Shown: positions 6,921 to 14,002, counted from the stretch's first letter. The stretch: DNA of 20,602 nucleotides from an uncultured Flavobacterium sp. (GCF_937967675.1 NZ_CALBSN010000063.1:1-20602), one strand, 5' to 3'. Notes: generated by a model not told the origin, from the letters alone. Program-made: numbers and translations.

Positions 6921-7772
6921 TTATTTAGACCATTCAGCAATGCTATCTTTATTCATTTTTTCATAATCAGCATTTCCTGCTTTAACTGATAAAGCTAATG
7001 ATTCTTTAGCAGTAGCAATAGCTCCTTTTTTATCACCTAATTTTGCCTGAATTAAAGATTTTAATCTCAAATACCAAAAAGGTACATCTTGTCCCTTTGG
7101 AGCATTAGTAACTGCCAAATTAACCCAGGTTAAAGCTTTGTTTAAATCTCCATTTGATTGATAATAATATTGAGCTGAAGAAAAATAATCTGTAGCTGAA
7201 GGACCTGCTAACGTTTTTTCAATACTTTTCATTGCCATCTCTTGAGTTGGAACAGTAAATGGAATAGTTACCAGAGTTCTTTCCCAAGACAATTCAATTA
7301 CACCAGAATCATTAGTTAAATTATTCAAGAAAATTGATAAAGATTCTACTGACTTATTCAATGTTTCTGGTTTAACTGTAACTTTCAAAGCTACTTTTGA
7401 TTCATCCCAATTATCAGGTAATCCCCAATTATTAGTATCTGAATAAAATATTATATCCCAATTGTCAGCTTTTGGAGTTGAAAATAAAGCATATTTCCCT
7501 TTTTTAAGATCTTTTCCAGCAATCTTAACATCTTCACTGAAAGAAATTGTGGTATTAGCATTAGCGCCTGTTCTCCACATTTTTCCGTAAGGCACTAAAT
7601 CCCCATAAACAGTTCTTCCTTTTGCACTTGGACGTGAATATTCTACTTGAACTGTAGTTAACCCAACAACTTGCTCAACTTTGGCAGAAGGACTCGATTG
7701 AGGCGTTTTAACTTGTGCTTCAACCATAAAATTGGCTAATATAACAGCCAACATAACAATAATTTTTCTCAT
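6921..7772 (-). CDS. Secreted DUF2911 protein with TPR-like C-terminus
   Basis: This 283-residue protein has a signal peptide (1-19, cleavage EA|Q), a DUF2911 domain (about 22-175) and a helical C-terminal part (about 178-283). The DUF2911 domain contains the characteristic VEYSRPSAKGRTVYG, the phrase VPYGKMWRTGANANT and the later GKYALFSTP. The C-terminal region reads like one or two TPR-type helical pairs (SAQYYYQSNGDLNKALTWVNLA, then GDKKGAIATAKESLAL). DUF2911 proteins are frequent in Bacteroidota and have no established function; I do not assign one. The gene is monocistronic, with a -7 box just upstream and a shared terminator downstream. It faces the deacetylase-symporter operon but is not obviously part of it. 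Confidence 0.88.
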   Translation of the reverse strand: MRKIIVMLAVILANFMVEAQVKTPQSSPSAKVEQVVGLTTVQVEYSRPSAKGRTVYGDLVPYGKMWRTGANANTTISFSEDVKIAGKDLKKGKYALFSTPKADNWDIIFYSDTNNWGLPDNWDESKVALKVTVKPETLNKSVESLSIFLNNLTNDSGVIELSWERTLVTIPFTVPTQEMAMKSIEKTLAGPSATDYFSSAQYYYQSNGDLNKALTWVNLAVTNAPKGQDVPFWYLRLKSLIQAKLGDKKGAIATAKESLALSVKAGNADYEKMNKDSIAEWSK

Positions 7773-7794
7773 AGATTTTTGTTTTTAAGATGCC

Positions 7795-7802
7795 CAAATT
7801 TA
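7795..7802 (-). promoter_or_regulatory. -7 box for the DUF2911 gene
   Basis: On the minus strand TAAATTTG matches TAnnTTTG exactly, 22 bases before the ATG. The nearest TTG (7819-7821) is only 16 bases upstream of it, shorter than the usual 19-21, so the -33 element is uncertain. Confidence 0.5.
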
Positions 7803-7908
7803 CAAATTGTGAACAAATCAAATGTTAATTAATACTTAAATGATATTTTTTTGTTTAATTTATAACTAAAAAGTTTAAACAATTTAATACTTTTACAAAA
7901 AAAATAAA

Positions 7909-8376
7909 ATGAAAATATATCGATTACATACCAAACAAAATTTACCTATTAGCATTGACAAAGCTTGGGAACTTCTATCTGATCCAAAAAATTTGCAATT
8001 AATTACTCCAGATTATATGGGATTTAAAATCCTCTCAGGAGCAGACAGACCAATGTTTCCTGGGCAAATTATACAATATATAGTTACTCCTGTTTTAGGA
8101 ATTCCAACCAAATGGGTGACCGAAATCACGCATGTTGTGGACAAACAGTATTTTGTAGACGAACAGCGTTTTGGTCCCTATGCATTGTGGCATCACAAAC
8201 ATTTTATCAAAGAAATTCCAGGTGGAGTTGAAATGGAAGATATTGTAGATTATAAAGTGCCTATGGGAATTTTAGGTCAATTGGTCCACCCTATTTTAGT
8301 GAAACCAAAATTAGATGAGATATTTGAATACCGAAGAAAAAAATTAATCGAACTATTTGGTGAATTTAAAGGATAA
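7909..8376 (+). CDS. SRPBCC (START/Bet v1-like) family protein
   Basis: This 155-residue cytoplasmic protein has the SRPBCC fold, a helix-grip cavity that binds hydrophobic ligands. Visible family features are the opening strand and helix (LPISIDKAWELLSDPKNLQLITP, residues 12-34), the central strands through 50-115 (GIPTKWVTEITHV, GPYALWHHKHFI) and the long C-terminal helix (HPILVKPKLDEIFEYRRKKL, 127-148). It resembles the cyclase/dehydrase-like members found next to photolyase genes. The stop is 4 bases before the ATG of the next gene, so the two are co-translated. It is first in the four-gene photolyase module. Upstream there is only a weak promoter match (TACTTTTA, 7888-7895, last base wrong). 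The ligand is unknown. Confidence 0.85.
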   Translation: MKIYRLHTKQNLPISIDKAWELLSDPKNLQLITPDYMGFKILSGADRPMFPGQIIQYIVTPVLGIPTKWVTEITHVVDKQYFVDEQRFGPYALWHHKHFIKEIPGGVEMEDIVDYKVPMGILGQLVHPILVKPKLDEIFEYRRKKLIELFGEFKG

Positions 8377-8380
8377 CATC

Positions 8381-9079
8381 ATGAAAAATATATTATTAAT
8401 TGGTGGTTCTTACGGAATTGGATTAGCCATAGCAAAAGAACTACAATTTGAAAATAACGTTTATATCGCTTCGAGAAGTAATGAAAACTTAGCCGATGTT
8501 AAAGCAACTCATATTACATTCGATGCAACAAAAGATGCTATAGACACTTCTCAATTACCTGCTGTAATTGATGGTTTAGTTTATTGTCCAGGAAGTATCA
8601 ATTTAAGACCTTTTAAAGGATTAAAACCAGAAGCTTTTGAAACCGATTTACAAATTAATTTCATAAGTTTGGTAAAAGTAATTCAATCTGTTTTACCAAA
8701 CTTATTAGCATCAGAACAAGCGAGTCTTGTAACTTTTAGTAGTGTTGCAGCCACTATGGGAATGCCATTTCATACTAGCGTTGCAGCAGCAAAAGGAGCA
8801 ATTGAAGGTTTTGCAAAAGCATTAGCAGCAGAATATGCACCAAAAATTAGAGTGAACGTTATTGCGCCATCATTAACCGATACACCTTTAGCCGATAAAT
8901 TCTTGAATAACGAAACCAAACAAGAAAAATCAGCAGAGCGTCATCCATTAAAACGATTTGGAAAACCAGAAGACAGCGCACAAATTGCAACCTTTTTATT
9001 AAGTGATAAAAGCAGTTGGATTTCGGGACAAATTTTCCATGTGGATGGTGGAATGTCAACATTATTAGTAAACGGATAA
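8381..9079 (+). CDS. SDR-family protein lacking the catalytic tyrosine
   Basis: This 232-residue short-chain dehydrogenase-like protein starts at 8381. An in-frame upstream ATG at 8357 would overlap the previous gene, whereas from 8381 the protein begins directly with the first Rossmann strand, KNILLIGGSYGIG (dinucleotide-binding glycine motif 8-14). Also present are the NAD-side Asp49 (FDAT), Asn93 (QINF), Ser120/121 in FSSVAA and the C-terminal HVDGGMS. The active site is odd: the YxxxK motif reads VAAAK, with Val134 where the catalytic tyrosine should be, while Lys138 is kept. The NNAG motif is also replaced by YCPGS (68-72). It may bind NAD(P) without classical carbonyl reduction, or use another acid. 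Tight coupling to the SRPBCC gene suggests they work on the same ligand. Confidence 0.88.
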   Translation: MKNILLIGGSYGIGLAIAKELQFENNVYIASRSNENLADVKATHITFDATKDAIDTSQLPAVIDGLVYCPGSINLRPFKGLKPEAFETDLQINFISLVKVIQSVLPNLLASEQASLVTFSSVAATMGMPFHTSVAAAKGAIEGFAKALAAEYAPKIRVNVIAPSLTDTPLADKFLNNETKQEKSAERHPLKRFGKPEDSAQIATFLLSDKSSWISGQIFHVDGGMSTLLVNG

Positions 9080-9090
9080 AAAATTAAAAA

Positions 9091-9141
9091 ACAACTTCAA
9101 GTTCAAACTCAAAATCAAACTTGAAACTTGAAACCTGAAAC
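9091..9141. repeat. Intergenic inverted repeat with 7-base rhythm
   Basis: Between the SDR and photolyase genes the sequence falls into 7-base units: TTCAAGT, TCAAACT, CAAAATC, AAACTTG, AAACTTG, AAACCTG. The first half is roughly the inverse complement of the second half (TTCAAGTTCAA against TTGAAACTTGAA), so it can fold back on itself. There is no T-run after it, so it is not a standard terminator. It is related in style to the repeat at 13607-13665. Confidence 0.6.
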
Positions 9142-9149
9142 AAAAAAAT

Positions 9150-10436
9150 ATGAACATCTTTTGGTTTAGACGCGATTTAAGAGTAGATGACAACATTGGA
9201 CTTTTTCATGCTTTGAATAGCGATGAAGAAGTTTTACCTATTTTTATTTTTGATGAAAACATTCTATCGCAATTACCAAAAAATGATGCTCGTGTTAGTT
9301 TTATACACGAACAATTAGAAAAAATTCAATCGGAATTAAAGAAGCATGGAAAATCATTAGCGGTTTTTCATGGCAAACCAATAGAAATCTTCGAAAAACT
9401 AGTTGCTGAAAATAGCATTTCATCGGTTTACACCAATCACGATTACGAACCTTATGCTCGCAAACGTGATAAGGAACTGAATCAATTATTTGTAAGTAAA
9501 GGAATTTCATTCTTAACTTCTAAAGATCAAGTTATTTTCGAAAAAAGCGAAGTAGTTAAAGATGATGGAAGTCCATATGTAGTCTACACGCCTTATTCAA
9601 AAAAATGGAAAGAGAACTTTAAGAAGATTAAATTGGTTCATTATCCATCAGAAGAAAAATTGGATAGAATTGCGCAGCACTCCTACCCTTTTTTATCGTT
9701 GTCCGATATTGGTTTTGAAAAATCGGAAATTAAAATTACTCCTTTTGATGTTTCCGAAAGTTTAATTCAGAATTACGAAGCCACTCGCAATTTTCCTGCT
9801 TTGAATAAAACTTCTTATTTGGGAATTTATCTACGTTTTGGAGCGGTTTCTATCAGAAAAATGATAGAAAAAGCTATCGCTGAAAAGAACGAAACCTTTT
9901 GGAACGAATTGATTTGGCGCGAATTTTTCATGCAAATCTTATGGCATTTTCCACACACACAAAATGCAAGTTTTAGACCAAAATATGATGCCATTATTTG
10001 GGAAAACAATGAAGATTTATTTCAAAAATGGTGTCAAGGAAAAACCGGTTATCCTTTTGTTGATGCTGGAATGCGTGAATTGAATAAAACCGGTCATATG
10101 CACAATCGCGTGCGTATGATTGTTGCTAGTTTCCTATGCAAACATCTCTTAATCGATTGGCGTTGGGGCGAAGCTTATTTCGCTCAAAATCTTTTGGATT
10201 ATGAAATGGCGAGTAACGTTGGGAATTGGCAATGGGCTGCAGGTTCAGGAGTGGATGCCGCACCTTATTTCCGAATTTTTAACCCAACAGAACAAATCAA
10301 GAAGTTTGATAAAGACTTAAAATACATCAAAAAATGGGTTCCTGAATTGGAAACTCAATATTATCCAAAACCTATCGTAGACCATAAAGAAGCTCGAGAA
10401 AAATGTTTAAAAGTCTATAAAGAAGCTGTTGGTTAG
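9150..10436 (+). CDS. phrB: Deoxyribodipyrimidine photolyase (CPD, class I type)
   Basis: This 428-residue FAD enzyme repairs cyclobutane pyrimidine dimers with blue light. The N-terminal antenna-binding Rossmann domain starts MNIFWFRRDLRVDDN, and the helical FAD domain occupies about 205-428. By alignment to the E. coli enzyme from memory, the repair-site residues are kept: Glu253 and Trp256 (ELIWREF), Asn319-Arg320 and Met323 (HNRVRM), and Trp362. The electron-transfer tryptophan triad is complete at Trp294, Trp337 and Trp360, and the flavin-facing Asn356 is present. The length is slightly short of the usual 450-480 residues. It lies third in the module SRPBCC-SDR-photolyase-second photolyase, 36 bases before the latter. 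A DASH cryptochrome is unlikely because the sequence lacks the longer DASH features. Confidence in a functional CPD photolyase is high. Confidence 0.93.
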   Translation: MNIFWFRRDLRVDDNIGLFHALNSDEEVLPIFIFDENILSQLPKNDARVSFIHEQLEKIQSELKKHGKSLAVFHGKPIEIFEKLVAENSISSVYTNHDYEPYARKRDKELNQLFVSKGISFLTSKDQVIFEKSEVVKDDGSPYVVYTPYSKKWKENFKKIKLVHYPSEEKLDRIAQHSYPFLSLSDIGFEKSEIKITPFDVSESLIQNYEATRNFPALNKTSYLGIYLRFGAVSIRKMIEKAIAEKNETFWNELIWREFFMQILWHFPHTQNASFRPKYDAIIWENNEDLFQKWCQGKTGYPFVDAGMRELNKTGHMHNRVRMIVASFLCKHLLIDWRWGEAYFAQNLLDYEMASNVGNWQWAAGSGVDAAPYFRIFNPTEQIKKFDKDLKYIKKWVPELETQYYPKPIVDHKEAREKCLKVYKEAVG

Positions 10437-10472
10437 GATAGCGTTGCCCTAAACACTATAAAATGTAAAAAA

Positions 10473-11933
10473 ATGAAAATTGTTTGGTTCAAGAGAGATT
10501 TGCGTTTGCACGATCATGAAGCCTTACATGAAGCCTTATCGACTTCTGGGAAAACGTTATTGCTTTACATTTTCGAACCTTCGTTGATGAAAGATTATCA
10601 TTATAGTCAACGTCATTTTGATTTTGTCAAACAATCATTAGAAGCATTACAGAAAGAACTTTTAAAATATCACACTCAAATATTAATTGTTCAAGGCGAA
10701 GCAATTGCAGTTTTTGAAAAACTTTCGAAACTTATTTCCATAAGAGCGGTTTATTCGCATCAAGAAACGGGAATAAAATTAACTTTTGATAGAGATTTAG
10801 CTGTTGCTAAACTATTAAAAATCAAAGGAATTACATGGAATGAATACATTACAAATGGAGTTATTCGTGGCATCAAAAACCGAAAAACTTGGAAAGAAGA
10901 TTGGTATGATTTTATGGATAAAGATTGTCTTCCGTTTCAGCCTACACCAAGAAGTTTTGTCAAATACATTGAAATTGAAGAATTAGAAAATCATTTCGAA
11001 ATTCCATCAATTCAAACGATTCATAATCCCAATTTTCAGAAAGGTGGCGTTCCAACGGCTTTACGCTACATGAAATCTTTTTTTGAAGAACGTGTACAAA
11101 ATTATAGCAGTCATATTTCAAAACCAGAATTAGCAAGGAAAGGTTGTAGTCGTTTATCACCTTATATTGCTTGGGGAAATTTATCTATTCGACAAGTGTA
11201 TACCAAAGCTTGGGAATTACATCAGCAAGGAAAATTCAAGCGTCAGATTTCTAATTTTGCTTCTCGATTACGTTGGCAAGCGCATTTCATACAAAAATTT
11301 GAAATGGAATGTTCAATGGAATTTATCGCCGTAAATAAAGGTTATCGCAATTTGAATCAAAGAGTTAACGAAAAATATCACAAGGCTTGGATAACTGGAA
11401 AAACAGGTGTTCCGTTGGTTGATGCTTGCATGCGTTGCCTAAATACGACAGGCTATTTGAATTTTAGAATGCGTGCATTAGTGGTTTCGTTTTATACGCA
11501 TCATTTGTTCCAACCTTGGCAAAATTGTAGTCCGCATTTGGCCCAACAATTTTTAGATTTTGAACCAGGGATTCATTATCCCCAAATTCAAATGCAAGCT
11601 GGCGTTACAGGAATTAATACATTACGGGTTTATAATCCTGTTAAAAATTCGTACGAACATGATGAAGATGGAAATTTCATTAAAAAATGGGTTCCAGAAT
11701 TAGCCAATATTCCAACCGAATTCATTCACGAACCTTGGAAATTAACTCCAATAGAATCCATGTTGTACGGTTTTGAATTAGGACGAGATTATCCAAATCC
11801 TATTGTGAATTTAGAGGAAGCTAGAAAGTTTTCGAGTGATTTCTTTTGGTCGATGCGAAAAAATGAATCGGTTAAAAAAGATAGCAAACGTATTTTAGCG
11901 AAACATACGTTACACGATCAAGAAATGAGTTAG
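10473..11933 (+). CDS. Divergent photolyase/cryptochrome-family flavoprotein
   Basis: This 486-residue protein has the normal two-domain order, with an N-terminal Rossmann antenna domain (MKIVWFKRDLRLHDHEAL) and a C-terminal FAD domain (about 205-465). A short Lys-rich tail (465-486) follows. Compared by eye with E. coli CPD photolyase, the repair residues are changed: Glu274 corresponds to Arg265 (SRLRWQAHF), Asn341 to Phe331 and Met345 to Ala335 (LNFRMRA). The first two triad tryptophans are kept (Trp306, Trp349), but the WQW segment reads IQM (372-374), so the flavin-proximal Trp is lost; the alignment there includes a small indel. It also lacks the His-His pair of (6-4) photolyases and the DASH and FeS-BCP hallmarks I know. 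It may be a photoreceptor or a repair enzyme with another substrate. Its stop overlaps the stop of the opposing HAD gene by 3 bases. Confidence 0.85.
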   Translation: MKIVWFKRDLRLHDHEALHEALSTSGKTLLLYIFEPSLMKDYHYSQRHFDFVKQSLEALQKELLKYHTQILIVQGEAIAVFEKLSKLISIRAVYSHQETGIKLTFDRDLAVAKLLKIKGITWNEYITNGVIRGIKNRKTWKEDWYDFMDKDCLPFQPTPRSFVKYIEIEELENHFEIPSIQTIHNPNFQKGGVPTALRYMKSFFEERVQNYSSHISKPELARKGCSRLSPYIAWGNLSIRQVYTKAWELHQQGKFKRQISNFASRLRWQAHFIQKFEMECSMEFIAVNKGYRNLNQRVNEKYHKAWITGKTGVPLVDACMRCLNTTGYLNFRMRALVVSFYTHHLFQPWQNCSPHLAQQFLDFEPGIHYPQIQMQAGVTGINTLRVYNPVKNSYEHDEDGNFIKKWVPELANIPTEFIHEPWKLTPIESMLYGFELGRDYPNPIVNLEEARKFSSDFFWSMRKNESVKKDSKRILAKHTLHDQEMS

Positions 11934-12586
11934 TTCAAATCTCGAACTTTCTCAAAATTCAATTCATTGAAATGTCGAATAACGACATTAGCTTTAGATA
12001 AATCTTGGTCTTTAGAATGAAAACTATCGTAACCCACACAAAAAATTCCCGCTGAAACTGCGGCTTGAATTCCGTTGGTGCTGTCTTCAATTATGATGCA
12101 ATTTTCTTTTGGAGCAATTGATAAACTTGCAGCGTGTTCAAAAATAGCAGGATGCGGTTTCGACTTCGGAAAATCTTCACCTGAAACGATATGTGTAAAA
12201 TATTGATGCAAGTTAAAACGAGTAAACACTCTATTAATCGTCACCTTTGAAGCCGAAGAAGCTACAATTAGCTGAATTCCGTTTGCGTGTAAATCTTTGA
12301 TTAAGTTTTCTACTCCTTCAATTAAATACAAATCTTCTTTCAAATCGAAAGCTTCGTTAAATAAACTGCGTTTTCTCAAGATTAAATCTTCCACATCTTC
12401 TTGCAAATCGAACTGTGCTTTTAATTTCTGAAAGATATTTCGAGTGGAATTACCTGTAAAAGAACGATACATTTCATCTGAAACTTCGATGCTTAATTCA
12501 TTAAAATGTTGATAATACGCAAAATGATGCACCGGTTCGGTATCTACAATTACGCCATCCATATCGAAAATTACAGTTTGTATCAT
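11930..12586 (-). CDS. HAD-superfamily hydrolase, beta-phosphoglucomutase-like
   Basis: This 218-residue cytoplasmic phosphatase or phosphomutase belongs to HAD subfamily IA. Motif I is FDMDGVIVDTEP with nucleophile Asp8 and acid/base Asp10. A helical cap (about 18-85) follows, then motif II Ser110 in IVASSAS, motif III Lys143 in KSKPHP, and motif IV Glu167-Asp168 in IIIEDSTNG. All catalytic residues are present. The cap type and the VDTEP start match the PGM-like branch, which includes sugar-phosphate and nucleotide phosphatases; the substrate is unassigned. It is last in the minus-strand pyrR-pyrB-rnz run, 108 bases after rnz, and the gap contains the palindromic element at 12617-12672, so co-transcription is likely but not certain. 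Its end overlaps the second photolyase gene tail to tail. Confidence 0.9.
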   Translation of the reverse strand: MIQTVIFDMDGVIVDTEPVHHFAYYQHFNELSIEVSDEMYRSFTGNSTRNIFQKLKAQFDLQEDVEDLILRKRSLFNEAFDLKEDLYLIEGVENLIKDLHANGIQLIVASSASKVTINRVFTRFNLHQYFTHIVSGEDFPKSKPHPAIFEHAASLSIAPKENCIIIEDSTNGIQAAVSAGIFCVGYDSFHSKDQDLSKANVVIRHFNELNFEKVRDLN

Positions 12587-12616
12587 TTTTAAATCTTTAA
12601 AATCTAAACTTTTTTT

Positions 12617-12672
12617 GGAACACAGATTTAAGAAATCATTATAATTTTTAAAATTTCTCCAATCAGTGTTCC
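12617..12672. repeat. Palindromic intergenic element, GGAACAC...GTGTTCC
   Basis: Two 20-base arms (12617-12636 and 12653-12672) are inverse complements at 17 of 20 positions, around a 16-base AT-rich centre. The ends are exactly GGAACAC and GTGTTCC, and a run of seven T precedes the left end on the plus strand. On the minus strand, the direction of the flanking genes, an A-run rather than a T-run follows, so it is not a normal terminator for rnz. It looks like a mobile or selfish palindromic repeat, of a kind I associate with Flavobacterium intergenic regions. Confidence 0.7.
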
Positions 12673-12694
12673 TAACTTGTTATATCATTGGAAA

Positions 12695-13600
12695 TTAGAA
12701 TTCAAATTCTCTACCATCATCCGCCAAAAGCACATTTTCAAAAATAGTTTGTGCTTCTGTTTTAAAAGGTTCTATAGAACCGTAACGTGTGGAATAATGC
12801 CCTAAAATTAAGTTTTTAGCATTCGCTAATTTTGCGATTTTGGCCGCTTCTTTTGCTGTACAATGTTTTGTTTTTTCAGTATATTGTTGTTCAGAATCTA
12901 AGAAAGTAGATTCGTGATACAACACATCGACATCTTTGATAATAGGAACAATAGATTCATCATACAAAGTATCGCTACAAAACGCATAACTCATAGGAGC
13001 ATCAGGTGGATACGAAAGCAATTCATTAGCAATCACTTCGCCTGAATCCAAAGTCACATTCCCTCCAGATTTAATTTTATCGAAATACACTTTTTCAATT
13101 ATATATTTCGCAACCGCTTCTATATTCAAATGGCGTTTTCCTAACTTTTCTTGAAATAAAAATCCATTCGTATAAACACGATGATTTAACGGAATCGTTT
13201 TTACAATTACCGTTTCATCTTCAAAAATGACTTCGCTTTCTTTCGATTCTAATTCGTGAAAATATAAATTATAACCCGTAAACGAACCCGAAGCACGTAA
13301 TTGCAATAAAATGATTTCTTTTATTCCTTTTGGACCATAAACGTGTAAATCGTTTTCTCGATTTAACAACATAAACGTTGAAATTAAACCTATTAATCCA
13401 TAAAAATGATCGCCATGTAAATGCGAAATAAAAATATGATTAATACGAGAAAACTTGATTTTATGCTTGCGCAATTGCACTTGCGTTCCTTCACCACAAT
13501 CGATTAAAAACATATGATTTTTTATGTCTAAAACTTGTGAGGTGGGATTCGTTATGGTTCTGGGAGTGGCTGCGTAACAACCGAGTATTTGTAGTTTCAT
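12695..13600 (-). CDS. rnz: Ribonuclease Z
   Basis: This 301-residue metallo-beta-lactamase-fold endonuclease removes the 3' trailer of tRNA precursors, which CCA addition requires when CCA is not encoded, as for the three tRNAs at the start of this window. The zinc-binding motif HLHGDH is at 60-65 and further ligands are His140 (NHRVYT), Asp210 (CSDT) and His268 (GHYSTR). The conserved His246 region (KHCTAKEAA) matches the short bacterial RNase Z form. The region around 150-175 with GKRHLN is where the flexible tRNA-binding arm is expected. Length is typical for the short (about 300-residue) class. It follows the STAS-like gene by 69 bases, occupied by the 7-base-rhythm repeat, and is probably part of the pyrR operon. 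Confidence 0.95.
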   Translation of the reverse strand: MKLQILGCYAATPRTITNPTSQVLDIKNHMFLIDCGEGTQVQLRKHKIKFSRINHIFISHLHGDHFYGLIGLISTFMLLNRENDLHVYGPKGIKEIILLQLRASGSFTGYNLYFHELESKESEVIFEDETVIVKTIPLNHRVYTNGFLFQEKLGKRHLNIEAVAKYIIEKVYFDKIKSGGNVTLDSGEVIANELLSYPPDAPMSYAFCSDTLYDESIVPIIKDVDVLYHESTFLDSEQQYTEKTKHCTAKEAAKIAKLANAKNLILGHYSTRYGSIEPFKTEAQTIFENVLLADDGREFEF

Positions 13601-13606
13601 TTTTTA

Positions 13607-13665
13607 GTGTTCAGTCGCAGTTTTCAGTCGCAGTTACTGAATACTGTAAACTGAGACTGTAAACT
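13607..13665. repeat. Intergenic inverted repeat built from CAGT/ACTG units
   Basis: The stretch contains two copies of TTCAGTCGCAGTT (13 bases apart), followed by ACTG-containing units every 6-7 bases. The left half (AGTTTTCAGTCGCAGTT) and the inverse complement of the right half (AGTTTACAGTCTCAGTT) agree at 15 of 17 positions, so a long hairpin with a small loop near 13636-13643 is possible. It lies between the STAS-like gene and rnz, upstream of rnz in transcription, and could affect rnz expression or mRNA stability. Confidence 0.65.
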
Positions 13666-13669
13666 TTTA

Positions 13670-14002
13670 TTAAAATCCTAAATCGCGTTCAATTTCGTCC
13701 ATTTCAATCATGTCGTGAGCTTCTAAAACAGAAGGAACCACGTTTAAATAATTGGGAACTTTATTAAAATCAACTTCATCAGAAACAATAATCATTGATT
13801 TTTTTGCTTTTTTATGCGTTTTTGCCAACTCTTTAAAATGAGCTAAATCAGCATTAGAAAGGGTTTTATTATTTGACACATCCAAAATTAAATTCTGACC
13901 TTGAAACATATGATATTCATTGGTTAACTTTTCCACAAAAGCTTCCACATTGTTGTGGGTATCTTTAATTATTGTAGTATGTCCTTTTTGATCGACTTTC
14001 AT
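13670..14002 (-). CDS. Small STAS-like protein of unknown function
   Basis: This 110-residue cytoplasmic protein has alternating strands and helices (MKVDQKGHTTIIKDT, then a helix 18-30, strand NLILDVS 37-43, helix around 48-63, strand KSMIIVSD 68-75, helix around 88-93) and ends in an acidic tail, MIEMDEIERDLGF. The order resembles a STAS/SpoIIAA fold, but I see no conserved phosphorylatable serine motif that I would trust. Relatives in Flavobacteriaceae are often labelled ribonuclease Z only because they sit beside rnz; this protein has no metallo-beta-lactamase motif and cannot be that enzyme. It lies 29 bases after pyrB and 69 bases before rnz. Function is unknown; context would suit a role in tRNA maturation or its coordination with pyrimidine supply. 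Confidence 0.82.
   Translation of the reverse strand: MKVDQKGHTTIIKDTHNNVEAFVEKLTNEYHMFQGQNLILDVSNNKTLSNADLAHFKELAKTHKKAKKSMIIVSDEVDFNKVPNYLNVVPSVLEAHDMIEMDEIERDLGF

Noticed and set aside
7844..7853. TATTTTTTTG near the SRPBCC gene as a -7 box
   Set aside because: The spacing within the box is two bases too long for TAnnTTTG, and it lies 55 bases before the start codon.
8357..8380. Upstream ATG for the SDR gene
   Set aside because: It would overlap the SRPBCC gene by 20 bases and add residues before the first Rossmann strand that the fold does not need.
9091..9141. CRISPR-like or short tandem array
   Set aside because: Units are only 7 bases, degenerate and partly inverted, with no spacers and no cas genes.
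9827..10009. Minus-strand frames within the photolyase gene (also 9301-9510 and 10960-11160)
   Set aside because: They are short, lack start signals and known motifs, and lie entirely within strongly supported genes.
13670..14002. A second ribonuclease Z or a fragment of one
   Set aside because: There is no HxHxDH motif, and the complete rnz is next to it; the fold pattern is STAS-like.
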